A DNA stretch of 64,000 nt from Chromobotia macracanthus (lineage: Eukaryota > Chordata > Actinopteri > Cypriniformes > Botiidae), in NCBI GenBank assembly GCA_036877525.1, contig JAZGTH010000008.1:6737001-6801000 (forward strand). The letters are read 5' to 3'. Positions within the stretch are counted from its first letter, which is position 1; each line of letters starts with the position of its first letter. The position numbers and the translations under genes were made by a program. Below the pieces are notes generated by a model. That model was not told where the DNA came from and did not search any database. It saw only the letters and a list, made by a program, of their open reading frames with translations. Of this stretch, positions 12,801-24,900 are shown piece by piece.

Positions 12801-15672
12801 ATTTTCAATCTTGCCATTCAGAACACCTATTTCTGGAAAGAAAGAGTCCAGAAAGAGAGAGAGTGCCGACACAGCAGCGCGTTGGAGGAGCGCGTTTAGG
12901 GTCGCGCATTTTCTACATAAAGTTTTTCCGCGAGGTCGTGAGGTCCTGCGGCGGAGAGATAGCGAGCGCCGGGAGGCGTAGGGTCACCGGTGTGAGTTAC
13001 CATGGTAATTGAGTTCTGTCATCAATGGACCTCCTCTTAGGAGGGATGAGGCAAACAATAACAGGCCAATGGCAGCCATGAACAGCAAGCAGGTAGGATT
13101 ACCCCAGCCTTTTGTCCTAAGTGCATAATGTCTTGTAGTCAGATTTAAAGACTACTCAGCCCCCGGGGCCTCCCTCTCTTGCCCGGCAAGGGGCCGTATT
13201 CACTTGCCTGGCTGATGAGAAGGACGAGTGCCCTACAACCTGCTGGCCTGAGAGAGAGCCCACAGACGGCTCTATTAACCACAGACAAAGAGACACAGAT
13301 GCCCTGGCCCTGAGCAGAGAGGTTGGACGTTCGATCCCAGTTCCACGTACTGGCTGGCTCATGGATTTTTGTCATTTTTGTTTGGGGTATTTTCTCCTTT
13401 TTGGTTTTCATCAAAGGCGTATGACAGGAAAGGATAGGGAACACTGAGCAGGGACAGGGATTCAATAAATAAACAATCCATGAAATTTTTGGAGTGTTAA
13501 GTGTTGATAAAATCTCTTGGGAATGTCGTCTGTAAAACACCTGCTACATTCATACATGTTCAGCTGAGCATCTCTGGTTATTGTGTTGTGTTTTGCATTT
13601 TTTTAACATCCTGCTATGAGAGTTTTGAGGTTTTAAGATTAGGTAAGTTAAGTTCTTAGCCCCAAAGAACATTTAGTTGGGAACCCAAACCAGTATAATT
13701 ATGTATGGCCTCCATAATACCGATTAGTTAAGTAGCAGTTAAAGCAACTCACTGACTAGTCAATTTCAACAAATGTGTAGTTTTGCACATTAGGAGGCAA
13801 TGAAAGTATTGCACTGTGGAGTCAAAGAGCAACAGCTCTCGCTCTCTCACTCTCTCTCTTACTGTTTTCATCTCTACCAGCCTGTCGCTTTGCATTAACA
13901 TCAGCGCTAGAAGCCATCATCATTCCATCCCTACTGCTAATTGCAGACACAGCTGGGTCCCAGCAGGAGTGCTTCTCAACCAGCCTAGGCCTCAGAGAGC
14001 AGGCCTACTCACACACACACACATACATACAGAGCCTCTACCACCAGCAAGGGCAGAAAGAGGCAGAGTCACAGGTTGCTTGTAATCCCCCCGTACCCCC
14101 CACTGAGACCCCCGCCCCCTCCTCAACATTCCTGCTTTTGTAAGAGTGTGTTTTTTTTGCGAGCTCGGCCCTTACCAGCTCTTTCTTTCCACTACGCCTC
14201 ACGCAGGAGCCGTTAGCCTTCAGGTGTTTCAGGATTCGATGAAAGAGAGTCGCGAGTGTGTGTGCGTCTGTGACGGGGGTGGATAGATGTGCAACCTTAC
14301 ACTGAATTCTGTTTGTTGCCCCCCTGCTAGGCGCTATGGCTTCCTGTAACATGTCAAAAGATGAGAGTGTGAACACAAGCTTAGGAGCTTGGGTTTTTCG
14401 CGTGTGTGCATGTGCGTGGTGTGGCAGGGGGCAGGAGGTCGCTCAGCCTTTCAGCACTCCCTGCTAGAGGTGTGGGGGCCCTGCAGATGTTCACGTTGTA
14501 TTGGTAATGATAACACACGTCCAACACACGCACGCACACATATAGACACGCACAGCACTTACACGTTCCAATATCAGATGGAACTCGTTAGATGATCACA
14601 GATTTTTCTTTTTTTTTGCCATATCCGCTTCTTTCATTATGCATTCAGAGTCATGATACTCCTGTTTTGGCTAGCAGCTATTGCCAGCTTCCCGCTGCTC
14701 AGTATCCAAAAAGTGCCACAGTACATAATACGCTCTGGGAGAATCTTCTGTTTCTCAGATGACAGCAGAACAATGTCCCACTGCCAGCACTGTTCATTTC
14801 ACAACCAAGACCAGAGAGGACATGGTCTTACCGGCAGAGTCTCACAATCTTTATCTGAAACATTGAATCTTTCTTGATCTTGCAATCACAATACCACTAG
14901 ATTTTGATTATAGTTTGAGTTTCGCCTCCAGGTCTATGAAATAAAAGGTGTGGATTTTATTAATGGGCTTGATTTTGTTTTGCATTGATTAGGTCATTAT
15001 GTAAACTGATAAGTGTGGTAGTTTAGTGTGGTTTTGTTGATGTTTGTCTTTATTAGCTAGAATGGAAACAAGAGCTTGATGCATTGGAGCCAAGACAAAG
15101 AGATGTATACAAAGTATATGCCTACAATGATGAGATGGTTTGCATAAATGAATTGCTAGTTAGATAAGCAAGGCTGTCAATGAAAGTTAGTAAATTGTTA
15201 AAAAGTAAGAAATTTAAGACTGGGAGGCTGTGTTATTATAGGAACAAATGTCGGACATACCGAATAAGCATGAGAAGACTTGAGTGTGAGAGAGAGCAGT
15301 TGCTCCAGGTCTGGCCTCTCTGCGGGGGTCCATCACGGCCCGGCTGCCCAATCTTCACAGGCACAGAGCACCAGCCCTCACAGAGCATCACCAAGCTCTG
15401 ATTCACTGCAGGATTGAACCACTTACCACTCCAGACTTCCAGATCCAACTCCTAAACCACCCATGAGACTGTCTGAACACACCTTACCATTATACTGTAG
15501 TTTTACCTGCATTAAACTTCAAAACATTGAGCTTTAGCTTTTAAAGACAGGTTAGGCGATTTTTTCCAGGAACATTTTTGTCACGCTGGTTGAAAGGCTC
15601 TTCACATCCTATCTAATTACATCACATCTAAATATATATATATTATTTATATAAATAATGTATATATGTGTT

Positions 15673-15720
<48 letters not shown>

Positions 15721-18700
15721 ACGTAAAATATTTATATAAATATGTTTTGTGGAAGGCGCAGGACCATAAAATGTTTGTCCAATCATTGCATTCGGTCCGA
15801 CCTTTTGCTTTCTAAGCTAATTTGCTATTGTTAGCCTCTCTGAAATAGCCTACTTTACCTTTAACATAGTGTTAAATTTCTGCTTTCTGCTGTTTGTGTA
15901 CACAACATGCCCAATCAGATTCGAGCCAGAAAGATTTTGAATGAGAATTATGTTGCATGATTGTTCTAGGTTTCAAGTCAAAATTGTATGTAGCAAATGT
16001 AATGTAGCAAATTCAAAATCTAAATTTGACCTAGTATGTCTCTATTAGATCAGAATATAAACCCTGGTCCCTATGCATGCTAATTTTGTACCATCAAACT
16101 AACAAGTCTCTGTATTAGGTTAAGAACTGCGTAGCTTTTAAGCTTGTCTTATTCAGGACTGCCACTGGTGCCCCCTCAAAATAAAATAGGTTCATGACGC
16201 CCCTTATCCCTGGGCACATTTGCCTTGTTTGTTGACATAAATTTTCCATTTTCATAGGGACATACACTGCAATGCTGTGCTCTCGCGTACGGATAATATT
16301 TTCGCATATTTGGTTAGATGATTGCATGGATGCGACATCATATTGATACCGTCAAGTGTACTGCAGTTTCTCCTGCGTCTCCGGCTCGATTTGCTCAGCT
16401 TCTAAACCGTTGAGACTCAGTCAGCTCAGATTACCATCAGCCCAGCTCAATCATAACTAATCAATTAGACTTCAAACAAGATCCTCCCCACGGCCCAGCA
16501 TCTGAAGCCCAAAAGCAAAGTGCACTGGCGATTTAGAAGGTGCTTTGAGTTCAGTTAGTTTTAGTGAGTGGAAATGGAGAACAGAACGTAGATAGCAAGA
16601 AAGAGAAAAGAGAAGAAGACTAAAAGACCCAAAGCCACGGTTACATTAGCGAGCTCATTGTGACTGCAGTAAAGACAACATCTCCGCTGGGAATGATGGA
16701 TGCCTCTCTCTCAATGTGACAGAAAGTGCCACAGTTTGAAGCAAAGGCTGAACCTAGGCTAAGGGCAGAATTGTGGCTGGCTTAACATGGGCAACATCTC
16801 TCATGATCAATGTCCAAAAGCAGAACAGGAGACAGCTGATGGGATCTGAAACTGTCAATTAGCAGTTGCTGGGTGGAGCTGTGGAGACAGGGAGATGTTT
16901 GGGTGAGGATTATGCCTGTGACAGGAGGACTTCCTCCAAGGCAAAGCTTGTTGGGACCTTTTTTATTAACAGTCCCCTTCCAAAGTCACCATTCTGCTCC
17001 TAGTGCCTCTTGTAGCTGTACTCTCAAGAATCATTTTCTGCCATTATATTCCTCTGCAAGCTAAACTAGTTATCCAAATGTAACATTTTGTTCTGCTGTG
17101 CAGACACAGATTTTACATCAGAAAGTCATTTTTGATCAACTATCCCATTAGAGAGCGTGAAAAATCTTCCCCTGAACTGCTGTAATAGCTCATTCTTTAA
17201 CAACATTAAGCTTGTATTGTAAGTTTGGTGATTTAAAGTTGTAATAGATCAGGTTGGTGGGCATTTTGGTTTGGTTATATACTCTGAGATTGCGAAGGCT
17301 GTGGATTTTTGTGCAAATAATCTGATACTGGTGCTTTGACCTACCTACCTACACGTGTCTGTTTTGTGTTGGGTGTAGATGTGTATTCATGTCTTTGTGT
17401 GTGGCAGCATATATATGTGTGTCTGTCTTTGCTGGAGAACAATGTATTTGTGTTTCAGCAATGGTACACCAGCACAATGAATCTCTTGGGCACCTGGCTA
17501 ACAGATCGAATGGACCTGCAGTTGCATGTGTATCAGCTGAAAATTCTCATCAGAATTGTCAAGGTAAAAATGACTACTAACCGCAAAGCTTAATCTACAG
17601 CATCAATGACCACTAACTGTAAAGATGAAAACTATAGCATCAATGACCACTAACTGTAAAGCTCGATGGATTTTAAAATGTATGAATGCATGTGAATTAC
17701 TGTGGACAGCTACGAATTCAGTGCCACCTAAATATGTGCCGGAGGAGCTCGTAGCCAGTGTTTGCACTAAATGTCCTTGTAAACACACTATAAAAAATAC
17801 ATATCAACCAATCAGAAACTAGACTTGAGAGACAGAGCAGCCAAGTGAAAGCTGGCTTCCTCTTCAGCCTCCGCTTTTGCTCAGCTTTTCTGCAAGATCA
17901 ACAGGATTTCGTAGTATGGCATTACACATCTATTTCTGTGCATTCATATGTGGCGTGTAGATGTATGTCACAGATGGGGCTTTTATAATAGATGAATGTG
18001 AAGCCAGGAACTAGATCAGACAGTTTTTGGTATAGAGCACAGAATAAGGCATCTCACAATGTAATTTTCTCAAGACAAACAGATCCTCATGCCAGTAACT
18101 TTTATCAAATGTTTTTTGTAAATGTTCTTTATAAAACACATTAGCAATAAACATAGAAATGAAATCAAATGTATATAATGAGGGTAAAACAGGGTTACAG
18201 GTATAGCCTAAATTACTTAGTAGGGGCCAGCTAGTTTTGCATATAAATATTGGTTTGTAGTTGTTTGAACTGCAAAGTTTTTAATAACTTTAGGAAAAAA
18301 ATATTTTTGATCATTTTTTTTTCTAATTTTCCTTCTTGTGTGTAGCTTTAAAGAACTTTTAAGAAATGTTATACTGTTGATATTATGTTAGATTATAGCA
18401 TGTCCAATAAGTCTCAATATACAGAATACAAAGGATTGCCTCTAAGTAATCGTTTACAAAAGTATATAATTTATAATTTGTGTAACATTTTTATGTAATT
18501 AATATTCTCATGTAATGCAAGTAAAAGCATGCTTTGTCAACTTTAATGTAACTATTCCAACGACCGTCTTCATTCCTGCAGAAAAAGTATCGTGATTTCA
18601 GACTACAAGGCGTGTTGGACTCCACCCTGAACAGCAAGATGTATGAGACGGTGAGAAACCGTCTGATTCTTGAAGAGGCTACGGCATCTGTAAGAGAGGG

Positions 18701-18746
18701 AGGCATGCAAGGAATATCTATGAAAGACAGCGATGAAGAAGACTAG
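747..18746 (+). CDS. cadps: cadps (CAPS1), 3' seven coding exons, partial at the left edge
   Basis: Calcium-dependent secretion activator 1 is a cytosolic/peripheral membrane protein that primes dense-core and synaptic vesicles by acting on SNARE/syntaxin complexes. Seven exons with clean AG/GT borders join in frame to give the last 238 residues, covering the end of the MUN (MHD1) region and the C-terminal vesicle-binding tail. Diagnostic stretches are [64 protein letters not shown] and the terminal GISMKDSDEED followed by TAG. The first exon opens with the third base of a split codon, so upstream exons lie outside the window. Teleosts often have cadpsa and cadpsb, and I cannot say which this is; CADPS2 is less likely because fezf2 lies next door, as in human CADPS. 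Confidence 0.96.
895..2161 (+). other. cadps intron, nothing notable
   Basis: Unique AT-rich intron sequence. Short open frames on either strand show no protein family features. Confidence 0.8.
2162..2236 (+). CDS. cadps: cadps exon (RQYHSQIDNLIEETVKEMITLLVAK)
   Basis: A phase-0 exon of 25 codons lies between ttttacag and gtagca. The IDNLIEETVKEMITLLVAK core is characteristic of the CAPS MUN domain. The frame stays open for a few codons upstream, but that part is intron. Confidence 0.95.
2554..2637 (+). CDS. cadps: cadps exon ([21 protein letters not shown]...)
   Basis: A phase-0 exon of 28 codons, with acceptor tgttttacag and donor gtaaga. It encodes the highly conserved [20 protein letters not shown] segment. 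Confidence 0.95.
3115..3147 (+). CDS. cadps: cadps 33-nt micro-exon (VKAASKYVDVP)
   Basis: An 11-codon phase-0 exon between tatttgtag and gtaagt. It joins SFLSFT to KPGMDVADSY exactly as in CAPS proteins. Confidence 0.92.
3148..6337 (+). other. cadps intron with minisatellite
   Basis: A 3.2-kb intron. It contains a TC-rich tract near 3.76-3.82 kb, unique AT-rich sequence, and the 53-bp tandem array listed separately. No exon was recognised inside it. Confidence 0.8.
4897..5968. repeat. 53-bp minisatellite, about 20 copies
   Basis: The core actaacctgttaatacagac recurs about 20 times at a 53-bp spacing. Units alternate between variants: cttatgtgtgcagtgt or cttaggtgtccagtgt, and acatacac or acatgcac. 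One unit at about 5697-5750 is scrambled (gttaggaatacagactc). The array ends in the gradual decay typical of minisatellite edges. It lies wholly inside a cadps intron. Confidence 0.95.
6338..6445 (+). CDS. cadps: cadps exon (KPGMDVADSYVTFARHSQDV...)
   Basis: A phase-0 exon of 36 codons after a pyrimidine-rich tract and ctacag, ending LFD before gtaagt. [20 protein letters not shown] is a CAPS signature. Confidence 0.95.
7640..7920. repeat. decayed dispersed-repeat units (ctgatct...atgcttt motif)
   Basis: Two related stretches (7728-7785 and 7864-7918) share the pattern gatctgaaaaca or gacccaggatcagca, then ct(c/t)t...gagatgcttt or gaaatgcttt, then a(a/c)atatg. A third partial copy starts near 7655 (gctgatctggaatcag). 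This resembles a dispersed fish repeat. The family name is uncertain. Confidence 0.4.
10400..11045. promoter_or_regulatory. candidate conserved non-coding element in cadps intron
   Basis: A unique, GC-balanced block without repeats or a coding signature. It has homeodomain-like cores (caattatacacttaatctg, gtttaatcgc) and a TTTATGACGATGGC segment. It is an enhancer candidate by composition only; no alignment was possible. Confidence 0.3.
12840..13100. promoter_or_regulatory. CpG-dense intronic patch with 12-bp palindrome
   Basis: Between about 12880 and 12985 CpG dinucleotides are far denser than in the surrounding intron. The block is followed by the perfect palindrome TTACCATGGTAA (12996-13007 approx.), which resembles an RFX X-box. 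It could be an intronic promoter or enhancer. Confidence 0.4.
15631..15722. repeat. AT and TG microsatellite cluster
   Basis: Alternating (AT)n and (TG)n runs with a core of tgtgtgtgtgtgtg followed by a long tatata run. Confidence 0.9.
17459..17563 (+). CDS. cadps: cadps exon (QWYTSTMNLLGTWLTDRM...)
   Basis: A phase-0 exon of 35 codons between tgtttcag and gtaaaa. [17 protein letters not shown] is conserved in CAPS. It follows an 11-kb intron. Confidence 0.95.
17564..18581 (+). other. last cadps intron
   Basis: A short tandem duplication lies just after the donor (listed separately). The rest is AT-rich unique sequence. Confidence 0.8.
17566..17662. repeat. 37-bp tandem duplication
   Basis: agcatcaatgaccactaact followed by gtaaag occurs at 17599 and again at 17636. 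A weaker third copy (aatgactactaaccgcaaag) starts directly behind the exon donor. Confidence 0.8.
18582..18746 (+). CDS. cadps: cadps last coding exon and stop
   Basis: An acceptor cctgcag is followed by 54 codons and TAG. It encodes YRDFRLQGVLDSTLNSK, the EEATASV segment and the acidic end GISMKDSDEED. The acidic tail is slightly shorter than the mammalian one as I recall it. Confidence 0.95.
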   Translation, partial: KKYRDFRLQGVLDSTLNSKMYETVRNRLILEEATASVREGGMQGISMKDSDEED

Positions 18747-19785
18747 GAGTGGACTGTTCTATCAGCCATGTTTATTGTGGCCTATATTAATGCATGTACA
18801 CTTCTGTCCATCACTTGTACATGTCTTGATGTTAACGTCATGTTTAATGACAAACAAGGGACCAACATTAAAACTGATGAAACAAATATATTGAACTCAG
18901 TTAAGCCAAGATGATAACAAAAAGGTACATTAACCTAATTATTTGCTGGAAGAATTAAAATTAATTGATGCCGTTTGATGTTCTTTGGGAAAAAAGTAAA
19001 AATGTCTAAAATTCATTCCTAAATGTTTTTAAGCAATATGGAGTATCATTTGTAAACAATGTTGTGTGAGATGATAAGGATTAATGCTTGTTGTGTCCCT
19101 GTTTAATGCAAATCTGTTTGCCGCTTCTTAAACGTATTGTAAATACATTATTAGAACATAACTGTGCATAGACCTATTACTTGTTTCTATTGGAGTGTAG
19201 ACCAACTGAAATGATTGTATTAACTTGTTCAGATGTTTATATATTCCATTTACTTCCACAATAAGTCAATAACCCACAATGTGTTTTTCCACCCAAACTG
19301 TTTAACATGCTTTTTTAACAGGTTAGGAAAGGTGATATATTTGTAGGTGTAGTGTAGAGATGCAATATACTCCCATATATTACTTGATATACTTTAAACT
19401 GACATCAACTATTTTTTATGTTTTTAAGCCATGCATATTTTAAAAACAGTTATTATTTATTCTGTATTTGGGAGGAAATTGCAAGAAAGCATTTTGTTTG
19501 TACTCTTCTCTTTATTCTTTCTTTAAAACAAAGCCTTTCCGAATCCTTCTAATGGAAAAGCATCCAAATGCTTTCCAGTTTCCATTGACACTGTTGTTTT
19601 GTATATAGCACTTTCTATTCCCTCTGTGCAGTAGCTGCATGTCCCAGTTGTCAGAAATCTTATCTGAAAACTTTTGATTTTGTGGAAAGTAACTGGTGGA
19701 TTCATCTCTGTCTGCCTAATGTACACCCACAGTTGAATGCAAGAAACCAGGCTTACAAAAATAAAATAATTTAAACACATTATTC
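18747..19785 (+). other. cadps: cadps 3'UTR (extent inferred)
   Basis: An AT-rich region follows the stop codon. The AATAAA at 19760-19765 is a plausible polyadenylation signal. Earlier variant signals such as attaaa near 18955 could end shorter messages. Confidence 0.5.
19760..19765 (+). terminator. candidate polyadenylation signal for cadps
   Basis: AATAAA about 1 kb past the stop, followed by a T-rich run (tattcttttttttg) at a suitable distance. Confidence 0.45.
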
Positions 19786-20789
19786 TTTTTTTTGTCCTTT
19801 AATAATTGTAATATTAATAATAAATGTCCTAAAGTTGTAGACAAATGTAACACTGGTAAACCCTGCATGGTCTAAGACATGCTGGCAGTAAAAGCAGTAC
19901 ACTACAGATATCATTGATAAGAGTTTCAATAGATCATTCGAGATCTTCAGATTTGTACATTTACCGAATGCCTTGAACACAACACACCTTGGGTACTTTA
20001 GAGCAGCACACAATTCTTTAACTGTACCGCACTGCACAGCCACCAAAAAAGAGGGGGGAAAGCATGAGATTAATATTTTGGGATTAAGTCATAGCTCATC
20101 TTCAGTGCCTGTATTCCAAGACAAAAGGAGATTTGACTGAGCAAAGATGACAGAGCAGTCCTTGGGCAGATCTCCTCGACCAGATTAACATTTTTTATAT
20201 AAGATTTCCAAAACAAATCTGTCTGGTCTTCAAGACAATATATGTTTAATACAAGAGATTAGATGATAATGCTGTGACATATTAAATAAAGATGGAATAT
20301 TTTAATATCATAAAAAGCTTCAAAACAACTCTTAAAAACAACCATGGTTTAAAATGCCTGTTTAAGTTCAAACACACCTCAGCTACTATATGAACATTTT
20401 CTAAGTCTGACACATGGACAGCATAAAAATACTTAAATATCTTAATTTCGACAAAATATTGTCGAAAAACAATTTCTAAACAAAATATTTCATGCACTGC
20501 TTTGAAATTTGTACTTCTGTAGCATCCTTAAAGTACACAAATGATTGCATACATAATCTGTTTATTTTAAAGTGTGTCTTCAATATCCAAACACTAGACT
20601 GATGGAATTTAAATATGTATAGATTCTGTAAGGTGTCATTACATTAACATCGTCATCCTGTTAAATCACATTGCTTGTAGTGCCCATTGGAACATTGTTA
20701 AGTATAACTAAGGTGAAGTGTTTCATTTAACCTCCCGGAGCATTGACTAGGGCAATAATACCGCACTCAGAGCAAAAGAAAAGAATGGA

Positions 20790-21990
20790 AAAGCTTTAAC
20801 TAGATGGAAATTGCCTTTTCATCTCTTTACTTTTTCCGATCCAAACCCACGGATGCAATTTGGTCTGTTCCTCGGCGCAGGGGCACAGGGCAGGGAAAGA
20901 CAAATGAGACAGGCCCACTGTTAGAATATGTTCCCGTGGCCTGCCGCTGTGACCTAATTGTGGGAATGTGCGCTTTCTCCGAGGTGGCACTCCGGCTCTG
21001 ATTTCTGCGTAATCAACAGAGAAGGAAAGAAATGTACTGCCTCCACACACGGAGTGCCATAAGAGGAGGCTCGGATATCATACATTTAATTTCCTCATAA
21101 ATCCTGCCGCAATTCAACAATGGTGAGAGGGAGAGGACCCGGCGACAGATTAATAGGCAAGGAGATTTATTCTGGCACGATCTGAGCTGCTTTGGCTTTT
21201 AAGCCTCAATCAGGTTAGGAAATAGGAATGATAAGTGTATCCAAATAAAAGATTCTCCAATTGACCGTCGCAACAAGAACTGGCCCCAGGTTCACACTCG
21301 CATCTGCGCGGGAGTTTGGAGACGCGGAGGCGAGGCGAGCCCCGCCTTGCAGCACAGCGTGTGACCTCGGAATGATTGCGGTGGGCAGATGAAAAACAGA
21401 AATTGCAAACACGGAGAAAGTAGTACAAGATTATATTTGTGTCAACGTTGTTTTAGATTTAAACGTTGCAATTCACGGTCCACAGCGTGTGCGCTTTCAC
21501 CCTGCCTAGCGGAACAGATGTCATTGTGCGATGACAAAACGAGGCATGACTCGCACCTACAGCCGACTGTTCTCAGAACCGCGTAACCGCGTTGAGGGAT
21601 TTGATGCCAGCTTGCATCTCCAAGTAAACCCTCTAAGTAAACAGGTAGATGTCAGATCACTCCAACAAGGACAATTTAAAGCCTCTTATGTTATTTAAGC
21701 CTGCCCACAACCGTCTTATCTCTGCATTAGGACGGGAGAACAACGGAACTGATTATTTTTTATCTTTTCCGCGAAATGAATAGCTTAATGTTTAAAGCAA
21801 TCTCACATTATGTTCGGCTCATGGGAGCGCCGTCAGATCCAGAGTGCTAGAGATCAAGATGATGATCAGATGATCATCCCGTTTTAATCAGAAATGGCTC
21901 AGAGGATGAAGTGTGTCATATCTGGCCTTGTAAATGGGCTTATGATGAGATCTTACGGTGCTATTTCTCAAACGTATCTGTCCTTTTGAG
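20790..21990. promoter_or_regulatory. candidate enhancer block between cadps and fezf2
   Basis: Unique, GC-balanced sequence amid AT-rich DNA. It has many ATTA/TAAT cores (ctaattgtggg, tttaatttcctcataaatcc), a CpG-rich patch at 21.29-21.36 kb, and GATGATCAGATGATCATC near 21.86 kb. Only short unsupported open frames are present. Composition fits a conserved non-coding element of the fezf2 domain. Confidence 0.35.
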
Positions 21991-24900
21991 CCGATGTGTT
22001 TCACACAGATTGATTGCTAGCTATGAAGTTATCAGTCACACATATGTGAAGACTAAATTACATACATATACATGTTATATGTTGTAAGTGTATTTAGGTT
22101 ACAATCAGCAGTCACATTTTACACCTGGCCAGCTTGGAAGGCTAACAGATCTTCAGTCAAGTTACTTTCTCCAACTGGCTTGTTTCTCCAACTAGATGGA
22201 AACTTGGAAACTTATTTTGTTTAACTGGTTTGATTTGTGCTTCTAAATAAAGATTTCAAATGAGCTGCTTTGTAATACAACATTTTACAACATAAAATGC
22301 GACAACATACTTCTCATAAAAACAACTACATAAAACACTTCATACTACATGTATGTACAATACAAGAGAAGATACAGAGAATCAATTAGAAAGGTTTTTT
22401 AAAAGGTCTAATTTAAGAATTACATTTCATAATATCATGCCCTGCATAATTTGAAAATGGAGGATCAGTAAACAAATGCTACTAATCACAAACAATCTGA
22501 ATTGTACACAATGAACTTCATTGCTTAGGAATTACAAATCCATGCTGTTAAGTTGTACTTCATGGCCTCTCAACAGTGATGTCATGTTAGATTCTAATAA
22601 CTTAAGACATCTAAACAAAGAAACACAAATATGCTTCAAATAAGTTTAAAGTGGATAATCAGGCCCTTGAGAGCAATGAGCTCACATCTTCCACAGCCAA
22701 TCAAATTGCTCGAATCTCCCATTGTTCACTCACCCACCTGTTCTAGCCTACAGTGAATATGTTAATGTCCAGCCTTACTCACTAGACCCATCGCCTGTGT
22801 CCCGAGGTCTCCACCATCCCCATAATGCCAGAGGGGACATTGCCTTGTCCATTTTGTGGACCATATTTAATTTGGTGGACAGATGAGGGACGTGAATGGT
22901 GAATAGGAAGGTGAAGTAGGGTTACCCAGGTTGCCCCGCACCCGCGGCTTTGTCAGCCTTCCTTGTCATTGTTCTGGAAAAAGCATTCAAACCTTTTGCT
23001 CGAAGCATCAAAGGTGCAGTCGAGTCCCCGCTCGCTTTGGAAACCACTGCGCCATTCAGAGCTGACATTATGGAGAAACTACTGCACACCGACAAGGGTC
23101 AGAAAAATAGAGGCGGTTCGAATAGGTGGGAGCAAAAGTGGTTCACCCAGCACTTGAAAGAACGTTAGGAGTTGAAAAGGAAAATAGAGAAGAAAGGTGC
23201 ACTAAAAGACAATTTAAAAGAGAAAAGAGCTGGCGAAGAGAGCATGCACTAGATACAGAGCGGTGCATGACTATGAGAAGACTACACCATCACAAAAAGC
23301 TATTGAGAAAATACCATGACCATGTAAATGTTATGCAGGCACAGATCCGGGTGATTGCGCGTCAGTGTGTCTGTATGTGTGTTGTGGGCTGAGGAGAGGT
23401 GGTTGGACAGGCAGTGAGGTGAGCGGTGTGGAAAGGGCAGGTGAGAAACAGAGGCTTTGACAGACGATGGAATCCAAGCAGGCTTCAGGACAGAGGTCCT
23501 GGCTGACAAAAGGACTCACTCAAGACTGCATTAAAACAGACAGTTTTTTGCAGTCTGCAGCAGCTTTTCTCTTTCGTCATCGTTTTCTTAGCAACTTTGA
23601 CAGCTACTTTTTCTGTGTTGCTGGTTTGTTTGTTTGTTAGTCTGTATTTTTTAAGGTAAACAGAGTCCACAGAAAACAGTGATGTTGTGCTGAAGTGCTG
23701 AAACTTGCAGAACTATTTGTAGAGATTTGAAAGTTTACATGGGGACTTATAAATGTGATTTAGGGTGACAATGGTTAGTCAGAGTCTGAAATTTAAAACA
23801 ATACATGTACAAATAAATAAATACATTAGAAAGCTGGACTTCACTGTAGTACTTCACACTAACTGTCAAGTTAAGTGTGTAGGGACTGAGAGATTACAGT
23901 GCCCTTCTGTTAGCTCTGTTAGATCGAGTAATAGTCCATGATTTTTTATGTTGATTATGAACAACATTTCATATTGAAAACACACTTTAAACATCCAGCA
24001 TCTGTTGTGTTTTGTTACCGCATTCATTGTGTTTTGTTAGTGTCTCAGACACTAATGATAAAACATGAATATGTGCAATGAATTTTCACATGGTAAGATT
24101 CTCTAACTGATGAAACTTTCTTATTGTATTTTATGTTTGTTTTCTGGTTCAAAATTTCCCCAAACAGAAGCAAAATATGAACATGCCTATTTTAACAGAC
24201 AGACAAAAAACATCTGCCTAGTGTGTGCTGATGATCAGGTTAGATGAATTTTCAGAAAATTTGAGGAAGCTTGGGAAACTGTGTCATGTTTTCAGCTTGT
24301 ACACTGCACACACGGACATCCTTCATTCTGTTGCTTCATAATGATTAGCCATCTCCTTCCAACTGGTAATTATAACACTTGATCTATTTATCTTAAACAC
24401 GTCAGTATGTTCTTCGTAAATTGAATTTAATACTACTGTTCACCCATTAGCTATCATCAGAAAGCACTTAATTTCTAAAATTATAATACAATGTTTTAAA
24501 GCACTAAATGTTTCACACAGTAATTTATGCATGCATGCGCATATACTCTGTACACATTTCAACATTTTGCTATGCCTATATGCTGTTAGAATGACTACAC
24601 TGATTATACAGATCGCAAAAACAAACTCAGTATATCAGTATACTCAGTATAGTGTTATCTTAAAATTTGATAAATTGTTACAATTAATGTCAAAATAACC
24701 TTTCGTTTAAATAGCATTCAGTGAAGAATTCGGTCTTGTAAAGTTTCCCCCAATGGAAATGTAACTTTTTAGAGAATTAATTAATCATTAGTCTCTCCTA
24801 GATTTATTCACTGATCACAGATCAGAACTAAAATTAAATCTGTGCTTTTCATTAGGACTCTTTAACTGTTCTGAGAACAGATGGACTGAAAGCTGTTTAT

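Larger units (their letters stand above)
6446..17458 (+). other. large cadps intron (11 kb)
   Basis: No coding exon was recognised. It holds pyrimidine tracts at 6.54-6.66, 8.64-8.67 and 12.24-12.30 kb, a G-run near 7291-7312, decayed repeat copies at 7.6-7.9 kb, AT/TG microsatellites at 15.63-15.72 kb, and unique GC-balanced blocks near 10.4-11.05, 12.8-13.1 and 16.35-16.6 kb that could be regulatory. Confidence 0.7.

Noticed and set aside
13320..13350. B-box-like gttcgatccc
   Set aside because: No A box and no tRNA fold around it.
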